DNA from: Bacteroidia bacterium
Lineage (GTDB): Bacteria; Bacteroidota; Bacteroidia; UKL13-3
Assembly (NCBI GenBank): GCA_014376805.1
Contig: JACMQU010000095.1
Coordinates: 1 to 48,850 of the forward strand
Reading direction: 5' to 3'
Length of the DNA: 48,850 bases
Part shown: piece by piece, positions 26,916 through 35,073 of the stretch
Position numbering within the stretch: position 1 is the stretch's first letter
Layout of the letters: each line of letters starts with the position of its first letter
The notes under the pieces: model-generated
What the model was told of the DNA's origin: nothing
The model's database searches: none
The model's input: the letters and a program-made list of their open reading frames with translations, nothing else
Program-made: the position numbers and the translations under genes

Positions 26916-29027
26916 ATGAAAAAGCTTATTCCTTTCTTTACTATGTTATTTATCTTCAATTCCTGTAAAAAAGATTTGAATTTTAATAAATTCGATAACT
27001 TTTCATTTCGCCCGGAATTTGGAGTTCCAATTGGCCTTCTGAATCTTGAAATGAAAGATCTTTTAAAGGAAGATTCTAACATAGCGTATGATAGTGACGG
27101 GTTAATCAAATTCATTTTAAGGCAGGATTCAATTGCGGTTTTTCCTGCAGATAGTTTTGTAAACATTCCTGCTTTGCCGCCTATACAGTTTAGAAACAGT
27201 TTGGGGTTAATAAGTATTGACAGCGGAGCCAACATTAGTGAGTCAAAATCTTTGTCTGAAATGTCTTCAAATTTCGCCACTTCTACACAAAATGCCTTAT
27301 CAGCTGCAGATGGTCAGATTACAGTATTTCCAGCCATAAATGATCAGAATAGTTCTGTATCTTCATTAGGTTTAAGTAGCACTCAGTTTACCAATATCAG
27401 CCTTGCAAACGGTTATTTAATTGTAGACTTCCGCAATAAATTAAAAGTTACAATTGAAGTTATAAGAATAAATATATTTAATACAGTTCCATTTCAAAAT
27501 CTGGTGGGTCAGCTTGTTTTTACAAATGTTCCACCCAACGGACATAAGAAAGATTCTTTAAACCTGGCTGGAGTAACGCTTTCAAGTTCATTAGGTTACT
27601 CACTTCCTCAGTTTAAGTCTTATGCCAGTAATAGCCCTGTTTTAGTAAACCTGGAAGATGCCATACAATTTGATGTTAACACGAGTAATATGAAAGCATA
27701 TGCAGGTACTGCGGTATTTCCTAATTATGTGATCAATACACAATCTTTAAATGTTGATTTTGTGGCAGGTGACCCATCTACCCGTATTAAAAATGCAGAA
27801 TTTGAAAGTGGGGTTATCAATTATGTAATAGCTTCAACAGTTCGTGAGCAATTACAAATTAAAATTACCATTCCCGGAGCTATGAAAAACGGACTTCCTT
27901 TTGCACCTGTTAATCTAACGGTTAACAATTCATCTGTACAGGGCCAAATAAATATAGCTGATGTTGTGTTTGATATGGGACTTGATAATGCAAAGCCATA
28001 TAATAAAATGAAAGTTAATATTGAACCAAGAGTGGTATCATCAAATCAGATAAAAACATTTGATTCCTCACAATTCATAAATGCTTCTTTCACATTTGGA
28101 ACACTTAAAATAAAAGAAATTGGCGGTTATCTTGGGAATAAGGAAATTAACATTACTCCGAGTGAATTTGCTGTAGACTTTTTAAGCCGGTTTAGTAATG
28201 GCTTACCGATAGATAATCCTAAAATTAAAATTACTTCTTCAAACTCTATTGGCGTTCCTGTAACAGTTTCTCTATATGCTGAAGGTATTTCTGCAACCGG
28301 ATTTAAGCAACCGCTTAATGGTCCATCGTTCATAATGGATTACCCTTCCGCAATTCAAAAAGGACAGGTGGTTAAAGGGTCTTTTACTTATGATAAAAAC
28401 AATTCTTCTATTGTTCAATTACTGAATATGTCACCTAAAAAAGTTTCATTTAGTGGCAAGGCTTCTATTAATGCAACAAGCAATAACAACTATACCAACT
28501 TTATAACCAAAGGAAGTTTTATTACAGTTGGTTATCAGATGGAGATGCCCTTAACCCTTAAAACGAACAATTTTGTTTTACAAGATACCACTGATAATCC
28601 ATTTTTTGATGTTGACAAAATAACAGGAAAACTAATTAAACTAAAATTTGGAGATACGGCAAATATTACTTCCATTGAACTGCTCACTAAAGTTGAAAAC
28701 GGGATACCATTTGATGGGGAACTATACCTTTATTTTGCAGATAAAATGGGTATTATTTATGATTCTACAGAAACAAAAACACTCTTAAAATCAGCTATAC
28801 CAAATATGGATAAAACAACCACTGCAAGTGTAAGTTTAGGTTCTGTTTTGATTGATAATAAAATTATGCGTAAAATGATAGATCTTAACCTGGGAAAAAT
28901 GATCTTTAAGGTTTTGATCAAAACTTATGCAAATGGTACTCAACCGGTAAATATTTATTCTAGCTATAAAGTAAAAATAGGATTGAGTGCTAAAGTAAAA
29001 ATGAAGTTTGCTGTAAGTAAAAAATAA
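26916..29027 (+). CDS. Predicted large lipoprotein of unknown function (703 aa)
   Basis: The N-terminus MKKLIPFFTMLFIFNSC is a lipoprotein signal peptide with Cys17 as the acylated residue, followed by KKD. The rest shows no domain I can name. It is rich in Ser, Asn and beta-strand-like stretches (INVDFVAGD-type patterns, FVLQDTTDNPF), consistent with a beta-sandwich or solenoid, and ends basic (KVKMKFAVSKK). No sorting domain is present, so it goes by the lipoprotein route to the outer membrane instead of T9SS. It sits 61 nt after the second cargo gene and 54 nt before the OmpA-barrel gene. A role as outer-membrane partner of that complex is inference from position only. Confidence 0.75.
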   Translation: MKKLIPFFTMLFIFNSCKKDLNFNKFDNFSFRPEFGVPIGLLNLEMKDLLKEDSNIAYDSDGLIKFILRQDSIAVFPADSFVNIPALPPIQFRNSLGLISIDSGANISESKSLSEMSSNFATSTQNALSAADGQITVFPAINDQNSSVSSLGLSSTQFTNISLANGYLIVDFRNKLKVTIEVIRINIFNTVPFQNLVGQLVFTNVPPNGHKKDSLNLAGVTLSSSLGYSLPQFKSYASNSPVLVNLEDAIQFDVNTSNMKAYAGTAVFPNYVINTQSLNVDFVAGDPSTRIKNAEFESGVINYVIASTVREQLQIKITIPGAMKNGLPFAPVNLTVNNSSVQGQINIADVVFDMGLDNAKPYNKMKVNIEPRVVSSNQIKTFDSSQFINASFTFGTLKIKEIGGYLGNKEINITPSEFAVDFLSRFSNGLPIDNPKIKITSSNSIGVPVTVSLYAEGISATGFKQPLNGPSFIMDYPSAIQKGQVVKGSFTYDKNNSSIVQLLNMSPKKVSFSGKASINATSNNNYTNFITKGSFITVGYQMEMPLTLKTNNFVLQDTTDNPFFDVDKITGKLIKLKFGDTANITSIELLTKVENGIPFDGELYLYFADKMGIIYDSTETKTLLKSAIPNMDKTTTASVSLGSVLIDNKIMRKMIDLNLGKMIFKVLIKTYANGTQPVNIYSSYKVKIGLSAKVKMKFAVSKK

Positions 29028-29081
29028 GTGTTCAATTTTTAAGTAAATAATAGATATTAATTAAGCAACTGACCCCCCCAA

Positions 29082-31484
29082 ATGATAAGAAATTCCAAAG
29101 GTAGAATACTATTTATTTTAATTTTTATAATTGAGAATTTTGCTGCTTTTGCTCAGCCCCACCTTAATTTCTATAATGCACGTTCGGTTGCCCAAAGCAG
29201 TTTGCTTAATCCTGCTCTTCCTTCAAGGCAGGCATTTACATTGGGCTTTTTAGATTTTTCTGCAAGTGCATACGTACCGGGTATTAATGCTTACGATGTT
29301 TTTAATTCAAAAGATGATGCCAAACAAACTATAGATAAAGTATTAGGTAGCAATCAATATAACTTTAAAAATATAGTTCTGAATTCAGAAATAAATCCAC
29401 TTTTTATTGGATTTAAATCGGGTAGAAATTATTTTTCTGCCGGTCTTCAGCTAAAAATTAATACCACTACTAGTTTTTCCAAAGACTTGTTTGCCCTGGC
29501 CATTTATGGCAATGCAGATCAGCTTTTTGGAAAAAAAATTGATGTAAGTGAAACTAGTTTTAACCAACTTGCTTATTCAGCTATTTATTTTGGCGTGTCC
29601 AGAGATGTAAATGAAAAATTTACAATTGGTATTCGTGGTAAATATCTCATGGGCCTGTTCAATGCCCAGTTAAATGATGCCAAAGCATATATTCAAACAG
29701 ACAGTGGTAATAATAATACATTAAAAGTTGTTGCTTCTGCTGATTATGTATTAAAAGCTGCCGGTATTGATAGAATAAATGAAATTCGCTCACCTACTGA
29801 TATATTAGGCAAGCCCAAACTTTTCGACCCTGTAAATATCGCACGTCAATATGCAAACAAACCAGTGGGATCAGGATTTGGCGTGGATCTGGGTATGAAT
29901 TACCGAGTTTCTAATCGCCTAAGTTTTTCAGCCAGTATTATAGATGTTGGCTATATAAGCTGGAATGAAGGAAAATTGTATTCAAAAAATGCAACCTTTA
30001 ATTATGAAGGAGTTATCTCTAATAATGCTGATTCCTTTAGTTCAGCATTTCAAAAAATAGCTGATTCTGTTGAGGCATTATTTAAACCTGATGAAAAGAA
30101 CTTTAATTACACCACCTATTTGGGGCCTAAAATTTATGTGGGTACACAATACAATCTCGCTAACAGTGCCGCTATAGGTGCGGTTTTATATGGCGAATTT
30201 TATCAGGGTAAATTCAGGCCCGGTGGTAGTTTATCTTATTCCCAACGCATATGGAAAATTCTTGATTTACGGGTAAATTATAGTGTTTATGGGCAGCAAT
30301 ATGCAAATGTAGGATTAGGTTTTGCCGTTCATATTGGGCCATTGGTTGTTTATGCATCAAGTGATAATGCTTTAGGATACTACAATTGGGATAAAGCACA
30401 CTTTACCAATACCCGGATAGGCCTTAATATTAATATTGGTGGCAGGTTTGATAGAGATAATGATGGCGTGCCGGATAAATCTGATAAATGTAAAAAGATT
30501 CCGGGTCTTATTAAATTTAATGGCTGCCCCGATTTAGATGGTGACAGTGTTCCCGATCATGAAGATGATTGTATAAGTGTTAAAGGAACTGTGGCGGCTA
30601 AAGGATGTCCTGATATAGATGGAGATGGAATTAAAGATAATTCAGATTCATGTGAAAATGAAAAGGGGACTGCGAAATTGTTTGGTTGCCCCGACAAGGA
30701 TAATGATGGTGTTGCAGATAAGTTCGACGCTTGCCCTGAAGATTCTGGCTTAGTTTCTAGAAAAGGCTGCCCCGATGATGATGGAGATGGCGTTTTAAAT
30801 AAAGCGGATGATTGCCCTCAGGTTTTTGGTTCAAAAATAACCAGAGGATGCCCGGATTTGGATAGAGATTCTGTGCCTGATAAATTAGATGAATGTCCGG
30901 ATGTTCCAGGGTCGGTTCGTTACAAGGGATGTCCTGATGCAGATGGCGATGGTATTATAAATAAATACGATAGCTGCATTACTGAAGCAGGTCCTGCCTT
31001 AACTTTTGGTTGCCCGGATACAGATAATGATGGAATTGCAGATAAATTCGATGATTGTCCTTTAGAAGCAGGTTTACCAGAAAATAGCGGTTGTCCGGCA
31101 CTAGATCCAAGTTTGGTTATTTTAAATGAAGCGGAGAAAAAAGTGTTAAGGGAAGCTTTTAGTGCTTTAGAGTTTGAAACAGGTACTGCAAAAATTAGCG
31201 AAAAGTCACTGCCAAGTCTGGTTGAACTCGCTGAATTGTTGAAGACTAAGCCTGAATTTAAACTTGAAATTTCCGGACATACGGACAATGTTGGTAAAGA
31301 GCCTGGTAATAAAAAACTTAGTCAGAACAGAGCTAATGCTGTTAAGGATTATCTGGTTAAAACCGGAGCTTCTGCATTGAGTATAAAAGCTACAGGCTTT
31401 GGTTCAAAAATACCTGTTGATGATAATAAAACCCCAAATGGCCGCCAAAGAAACCGCAGAGTGGAATTTAAGGTTGTAAAATAA
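29082..31484 (+). CDS. Outer-membrane barrel (DUF5723-like) with TSP3 repeats and OmpA domain
   Basis: The 800-aa protein begins with a signal peptide (about residues 1-24, ending FAAFAQ). Residues about 30-450 contain the SSLLNPALPS segment and many amphipathic strands (FSAGLQLKI, FTIGIRGKYLMG, LSFSASIIDVGYISW), like DUF5723/PorP-type barrels. Residues 457-672 hold eight thrombospondin type 3 calcium-binding repeats (D-x-D-x-D-[GS]-[VI] ... C ... GCP). Residues about 695-800 are an OmpA-like peptidoglycan-binding domain (GHTDNVG, LSQNRANAVKDYL, GRQRNRRVEF). It should link the outer membrane to the cell wall. As last gene of the block, it may anchor or help display the upstream T9SS proteins, as SprF-type barrels do for giant adhesins; that is inference. 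Confidence 0.85.
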   Translation: MIRNSKGRILFILIFIIENFAAFAQPHLNFYNARSVAQSSLLNPALPSRQAFTLGFLDFSASAYVPGINAYDVFNSKDDAKQTIDKVLGSNQYNFKNIVLNSEINPLFIGFKSGRNYFSAGLQLKINTTTSFSKDLFALAIYGNADQLFGKKIDVSETSFNQLAYSAIYFGVSRDVNEKFTIGIRGKYLMGLFNAQLNDAKAYIQTDSGNNNTLKVVASADYVLKAAGIDRINEIRSPTDILGKPKLFDPVNIARQYANKPVGSGFGVDLGMNYRVSNRLSFSASIIDVGYISWNEGKLYSKNATFNYEGVISNNADSFSSAFQKIADSVEALFKPDEKNFNYTTYLGPKIYVGTQYNLANSAAIGAVLYGEFYQGKFRPGGSLSYSQRIWKILDLRVNYSVYGQQYANVGLGFAVHIGPLVVYASSDNALGYYNWDKAHFTNTRIGLNINIGGRFDRDNDGVPDKSDKCKKIPGLIKFNGCPDLDGDSVPDHEDDCISVKGTVAAKGCPDIDGDGIKDNSDSCENEKGTAKLFGCPDKDNDGVADKFDACPEDSGLVSRKGCPDDDGDGVLNKADDCPQVFGSKITRGCPDLDRDSVPDKLDECPDVPGSVRYKGCPDADGDGIINKYDSCITEAGPALTFGCPDTDNDGIADKFDDCPLEAGLPENSGCPALDPSLVILNEAEKKVLREAFSALEFETGTAKISEKSLPSLVELAELLKTKPEFKLEISGHTDNVGKEPGNKKLSQNRANAVKDYLVKTGASALSIKATGFGSKIPVDDNKTPNGRQRNRRVEFKVVK
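30450..31098 (+). repeat. Eight thrombospondin type 3 repeats
   Basis: Eight copies of a unit of about 27 residues begin DRDNDGVPD, DLDGDSVPD, DIDGDGIKD, DKDNDGVAD, DDDGDGVLN, DLDRDSVPD, DADGDGIIN and DTDNDGIAD. Each is followed by a Cys and closed by a GCP. They bind calcium and form a stiff spacer between the barrel and the OmpA domain. Confidence 0.9.
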
Positions 31485-31496
31485 AATTTAAGGTGT

Positions 31497-31535
31497 AAAA
31501 AAACCAGCTTTTGTTTTTAAAAAGCTGGTTTTTTT
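31497..31535. terminator. Bidirectional rho-independent terminator closing the T9SS cargo operon
   Basis: A7-CCAGCTTTT (31497-31512) pairs with AAAAGCTGG-T7 (31520-31535) around a short T-rich loop. A run of A precedes and a run of T follows, so it can work in both directions. It stops the 14.6-kb plus-strand block and may also serve ndk, which ends at 31669 on the minus strand. Confidence 0.9.
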
Positions 31536-31668
31536 ATTTCTGTCTGATCCATGAAAAATGCTTTTGAACCTAAGCAGCAATTCTCCTTTTTGGCAGTATA
31601 TACAACCATTTCATTCCATGAATCACTTTTTAGTATCAAAAATATTTTACACTAAAGAGGGGTAAATT

Positions 31669-32085
31669 TTAGAATCTTTCAAATGCGGAAAAGAAAAAAT
31701 TTGCTTCATTTGCAGCGTTCTCATCACTATCACTGCCATGCATTGCATTAGCTTCAATAGATTTCGCAAATAAATTTCTGATAGTTCCAGGTTCTGCTTT
31801 TTTAGGATCAGTTGCACCTATTAGATTTCTGAAATCTGCAACTGCGTTTTCTTTTACAAGAATTGCAGCTACAATTGTTCCACTGGTCATAAATTCCACC
31901 AGGTCATTAAAAAACGGACGTTCACGGTGAATTCCGTAAAAGGAGCCCGCAGTTTCTTTGCTTAAACGCACGTATTTCATAGCCTGAATAGTGAATCCGG
32001 CCTGGATAATCTGATCGATGATTTTCCCTGAATGACCATTTGAAACGGCATCAGGCTTAATCATGGTAAAAGTAATATTGCTCAT
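31669..32085 (-). CDS. ndk: Nucleoside diphosphate kinase
   Basis: The enzyme transfers the gamma-phosphate of ATP to nucleoside diphosphates through a phosphohistidine and keeps the NTP pools balanced. From the ATG at 32085 the protein is 138 aa, the usual length, starting [14 protein letters not shown]. The ATG at 32136 would add 17 residues that the family lacks and would lie upstream of the predicted transcription start. Key motifs: MIKPDAV, the [21 protein letters not shown]pn-loop region, [19 protein letters not shown] and the active-site [12 protein letters not shown] with the catalytic His. It is a single-gene unit, divergent from nrnA. Confidence 0.97.
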   Translation of the reverse strand: MSNITFTMIKPDAVSNGHSGKIIDQIIQAGFTIQAMKYVRLSKETAGSFYGIHRERPFFNDLVEFMTSGTIVAAILVKENAVADFRNLIGATDPKKAEPGTIRNLFAKSIEANAMHGSDSDENAANEANFFFSAFERF

Positions 32086-32106
32086 ATAGTTATATAATTC
32101 GGGGCG

Positions 32107-32114
32107 CAAAGTTA
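32107..32114 (-). promoter_or_regulatory. -7 promoter element (TAacTTTG) of ndk
   Basis: The minus strand reads TAACTTTG followed by CGCCCC, a perfect Bacteroidota -7 and a typical start region. It lies between the two candidate ndk start codons and so supports the ATG at 32085. Confidence 0.65.
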
Positions 32115-32263
32115 ACCGCTTATATGATATTATCATTAATTCAATCCCTTCCTGACATAAATAATTAGGTATGCTGTTTTTGTATTTTTGATTAATGTTA
32201 AAAAAAGTATAAAAAAAGATAGAAACTTTTTTTAAAAGATAGCGTTAAAATAATTCATTAGTA

Positions 32264-32271
32264 GATATTTG
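32264..32271 (+). promoter_or_regulatory. -7-like promoter element (GAtaTTTG) of the nrnA-FKBP operon
   Basis: GATATTTG followed by CACCC differs at one position from TAnnTTTG. It ends 8 nt before the TTG start codon at 32280, so the leader would be only a few nucleotides. Confidence 0.45.
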
Positions 32272-32279
32272 CACCCGAT

Positions 32280-33299
32280 TTGAACAACATATTGCAAATA
32301 AAGCCACTTTTAGAAGCGGCTATTAAACCTAATGTGGTTATCACCACTCATCATAAGCCAGATGCTGACGCTTTAGGGTCATCTCTTGGGTTGTTCAATT
32401 TTTTAAGAAAACTCGGTTTAAATACCTCCGTTATTACTCCAACTGATTATGGTGAATTTTTAAAATGGATGCCAGGAGAAAATGAGGTTATTAACTTTGA
32501 AGAATTTGAGCAAAAGAGTATTGAATTGGTTGCTAATGCTGATCTTATTTTCTGTCTTGATTTTAATGCATTAAAAAGAGTTAATAATTTATCAGTATTA
32601 CTTGAAAAATCTGCTGCAAAAAAGATTTTAATAGATCATCACCTTGAACCTGAAGGATTTGAAGATTATCGTTTATGGACACCTAAGGCAAGCAGTACCT
32701 CCGAACTAATCTTTTGGCTAATAGAAATATTAGACCAGGTTGATTTAATTGATGAAGAAATTGCCTCATGCCTTTATGCAGGTATTTTAACTGACACAGC
32801 ATCTTTTAAACATGGATCAACCACACCTACCACCCACCGTGTTGCTGCTTTTTTAATTGAAAAGGGCGCTAAATCTAACCGTATTTTTGAAGCTATTTAC
32901 GATAATTATTCAGAAAGCAGAACCCGGTTCATAGGTTTTTGCCTTTCAGAAAAACTTCAAATTTTAAAAGAGTATAAAACAGCATTAATCGTTGTTACTG
33001 CAGAAGAATTAAAAAGGTATCACATTGTAACGGGTGATAGTGAAGGACTGGTTAACTATGGTCTTTCAATAACAGGAATTGAGTTTTCAGTTTTGATTAT
33101 AGACAGATCGGTTTCTCGTAAGATGAGTTTTCGTTCAAAAGACAAATTTCCGGCTAATGAATTTGCCAGAAAATATTTTAATGGCGGCGGACATTTTAAT
33201 GCCGCCGGTGGGGAAAGCAAAGAGCCTGTTGATAAGGTAGAAGCAGATTTTAAAACAGCTCTGAAAGAGTATTCAGATGTAATAGAAAAATTAAATTAA
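32280..33299 (+). CDS. nrnA: DHH-family oligoribonuclease/pAp phosphatase (NrnA)
   Basis: At 339 aa this is a DHH/DHHA1 phosphoesterase that degrades short RNA oligonucleotides and dephosphorylates pAp or related nucleotides. THHKPDADALGSSLG (about residues 23-37), CLDFN, and IDHHLEPEGFED (the DHH motif) bind two metals. GGGHFNAAGGES near the C-terminus is the DHHA1 motif. The start is a TTG: the frame is closed by TAG at 32262-32264 and there is no in-frame ATG before the first conserved strand. It is first of a four-gene operon, followed after 8 nt by FKBP isomerases, and divergent from ndk. Confidence 0.92.
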   Translation: MNNILQIKPLLEAAIKPNVVITTHHKPDADALGSSLGLFNFLRKLGLNTSVITPTDYGEFLKWMPGENEVINFEEFEQKSIELVANADLIFCLDFNALKRVNNLSVLLEKSAAKKILIDHHLEPEGFEDYRLWTPKASSTSELIFWLIEILDQVDLIDEEIASCLYAGILTDTASFKHGSTTPTTHRVAAFLIEKGAKSNRIFEAIYDNYSESRTRFIGFCLSEKLQILKEYKTALIVVTAEELKRYHIVTGDSEGLVNYGLSITGIEFSVLIIDRSVSRKMSFRSKDKFPANEFARKYFNGGGHFNAAGGESKEPVDKVEADFKTALKEYSDVIEKLN

Positions 33300-33307
33300 T
33301 AATAAAG

Positions 33308-34180
33308 ATGAGAAAAATGTTAGCCGGTATGGCTGCCCTTGTAATTTTGGGAGCCTGTAACAAAAATGAAAAAACAGAGGGTGGAGTGGAGTACAAAATC
33401 TTCAAAACGAGTGATACAGCCCAAGTGGTAAACAAAGGAGATATGCTGATGATGCATGTTAAAGCGGTGGTTCTGGAAAAAGATACCGTTTTGTTTGATA
33501 CCTATTCCAACAACAGGCCTTTTACCCTGCCATCTGATGAACCTACCTTAAAAGATGCATTTGCCAAGCTTAAAAGGGGCGATAGTGCAGAATTTATTGT
33601 GATAGCTGACACCTTTTATGCAAAAAGTATTCAGCAGCCCCTACCTTCAGGTATTAAGCCCGGGGATAAAATTCGTTTTACCGTATCCGTAATGGATGTT
33701 TACAGTGCCGCTGATATACAAAAGCTGCAGGAAGAAAAGATGAAAGAACAGACCGAAATGATGAAAATGCAGGAAGAAAAGGGCAAAGGATTAATTGAAA
33801 AAGATTCTGTTTCTACACAGAAATTTTTAAAATCTATGGCTGGTTATAAAACTACTGCTAGTGGTTTAATGTACAAAGTAATTAAAGCGGGTAATGGCAA
33901 AATGGTTAAAAGCGGTAACAAAGTTACTGTAAAGTACAAAGGAACTTTGCTTGACGGAACCGTGTTTGACGAAACCAAACCAGGTCAGCCGGATTTTACT
34001 TTTAACGTAGGCACCGGTAAAGTAATTCCGGGTTGGGATGAAGGACTGCAATTAATGAAGGTTGGAGATTCTTTTAAATTTGTTATTCCATGGAAACTTG
34101 CTTATGGTTCAAATGGCGGTGGCCCAATTCCTCCCTTCTCAACGCTGATTTTTGATGTTGAAATGCTAAAGGTGGAGTAG
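33308..34180 (+). CDS. FKBP-type peptidyl-prolyl isomerase, lipoprotein
   Basis: At 290 aa, with a lipoprotein signal ending LGAC (Cys17), it is placed in the periplasm or outer membrane. A first FKBP-like domain (about residues 26-130) lacks the usual G-W-x-E-G active-site segment, having LKDAFAKLKRGDSAEFIV at that place, so it is probably non-catalytic. A charged helix (about 133-165, EEKMKEQTEMMKMQEEKGKG) links it to a canonical FKBP domain (about 180-290) with VTVKYKGTLLDGTVFDE, VIPGWDEGLQLMKVGD and AYG ... IPPFSTLIFDVEML. It resembles GldI-type lipoprotein isomerases of gliding Bacteroidota in plan. Assignment as GldI itself is unproven. Confidence 0.87.
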   Translation: MRKMLAGMAALVILGACNKNEKTEGGVEYKIFKTSDTAQVVNKGDMLMMHVKAVVLEKDTVLFDTYSNNRPFTLPSDEPTLKDAFAKLKRGDSAEFIVIADTFYAKSIQQPLPSGIKPGDKIRFTVSVMDVYSAADIQKLQEEKMKEQTEMMKMQEEKGKGLIEKDSVSTQKFLKSMAGYKTTASGLMYKVIKAGNGKMVKSGNKVTVKYKGTLLDGTVFDETKPGQPDFTFNVGTGKVIPGWDEGLQLMKVGDSFKFVIPWKLAYGSNGGGPIPPFSTLIFDVEMLKVE

Positions 34181-34181
34181 T

Positions 34182-35072
34182 ATGAAACTGCAACTTACCT
34201 TAATCTTATTCGTGTATTTTAGCTTAGGGGCTTCAGCTCAGCATAAAAACGCTGTAAAGAATGTTGTAAAGCCCGATAAAATAATAATTAAGGTTGAGGG
34301 TGAAGAATTTAAAATATTACGAACAGATAAAAATTCACGTAAAATTACAATTGCAGATTTTCTATTTGTAAACCTGCTTGGTGTACTGGCTTCAAACGAT
34401 TCAGTGCTTTTTAACACATACAACAGCCAGCCGTTTGATATGCCTGCAAATGAACCTACTTTTAATGGTTTTTTAGTTAGATTAAAACAAGGAGACAGTG
34501 CTGTTTTTTCTGTTTTGGCCGATAGTTTGTTTCCCCTTAGTTTTGGAAAAGAGGTTCCAACCGGCATATCTAACAATGACAGAATAAATTGCACGATTAC
34601 AGTGCTCGAAGTTGCAACAAATGCTGAAAGAATGAGTATGCAGGAGGATGCTATTAGAAAACAAGAAGAAAGTAGTAAGCAACTAATTGTTAAAGACTCC
34701 ATGGAAAGTGCAAGATTTTTAAAATCATTCAAGGAAGTTAAAGTAACTCCTGACGGATTAAAATATATAGTGGTAAAATCAGGCATTGGCAGACAAGTAG
34801 TAAAAGGCGATAAAATTACGGTATCTTACAAGGGTAAATTTTTAGATGGCCGTATTTTTGATGAATCTAAAGCCGGTGAACCTGCTTTTACTTTTCAGAT
34901 TGGTTCTGCTCAGGTAATTCGCGGTTGGGAAGAAGGATTGTTATTTATGAAGGAAGGTGATCAGTTTAAATTCATTATTCCTTGGGATCTCGCCTATGGT
35001 TTATCCGGCCAAGGCCCCATTCCTCCTTATACAACACTGGTATTTGATATAAAACTTGATAAAATAGATTAA
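34182..35072 (+). CDS. FKBP-type peptidyl-prolyl isomerase, secreted, two-domain
   Basis: At 296 aa, it has an ordinary signal peptide (MKLQLTLILFVYFSLGASAQ) and no lipobox. Its plan repeats the previous gene: a degenerate first FKBP-like domain (about residues 35-145, with NEPTFNGFLVRLKQGDSAVFSV in place of the catalytic core), a helical linker, then a full FKBP domain (about 190-296) with ITVSYKGKFLDGRIFDE, VIRGWEEGLLFMKEGD and the IPPYTTLVFDIKL end. It begins 1 nt after the stop of the first isomerase, which suggests translational coupling. The two genes are diverged duplicates. It likely assists folding of exported proteins in the periplasm. Confidence 0.88.
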   Translation: MKLQLTLILFVYFSLGASAQHKNAVKNVVKPDKIIIKVEGEEFKILRTDKNSRKITIADFLFVNLLGVLASNDSVLFNTYNSQPFDMPANEPTFNGFLVRLKQGDSAVFSVLADSLFPLSFGKEVPTGISNNDRINCTITVLEVATNAERMSMQEDAIRKQEESSKQLIVKDSMESARFLKSFKEVKVTPDGLKYIVVKSGIGRQVVKGDKITVSYKGKFLDGRIFDESKAGEPAFTFQIGSAQVIRGWEEGLLFMKEGDQFKFIIPWDLAYGLSGQGPIPPYTTLVFDIKLDKID

Positions 35073-35073
35073 T

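Noticed and set aside
29082..31484. Calling the barrel-OmpA gene PorP/SprF
   Set aside because: The N-terminal region fits a DUF5723-like barrel better from recognisable segments, and the TSP3-OmpA extension is not part of SprF. Only the positional analogy is kept.
33308..34180. Naming the lipoprotein FKBP gldI
   Set aside because: Localisation and neighbourhood fit, but two similar isomerases follow and no other gld gene is visible in the window to support gliding.
34238..34786. 182-aa minus-strand open frame opposite the second FKBP gene
   Set aside because: The plus-strand frame is a clear FKBP isomerase with intact motifs; the antisense frame has Ser/Leu-rich shadow composition.
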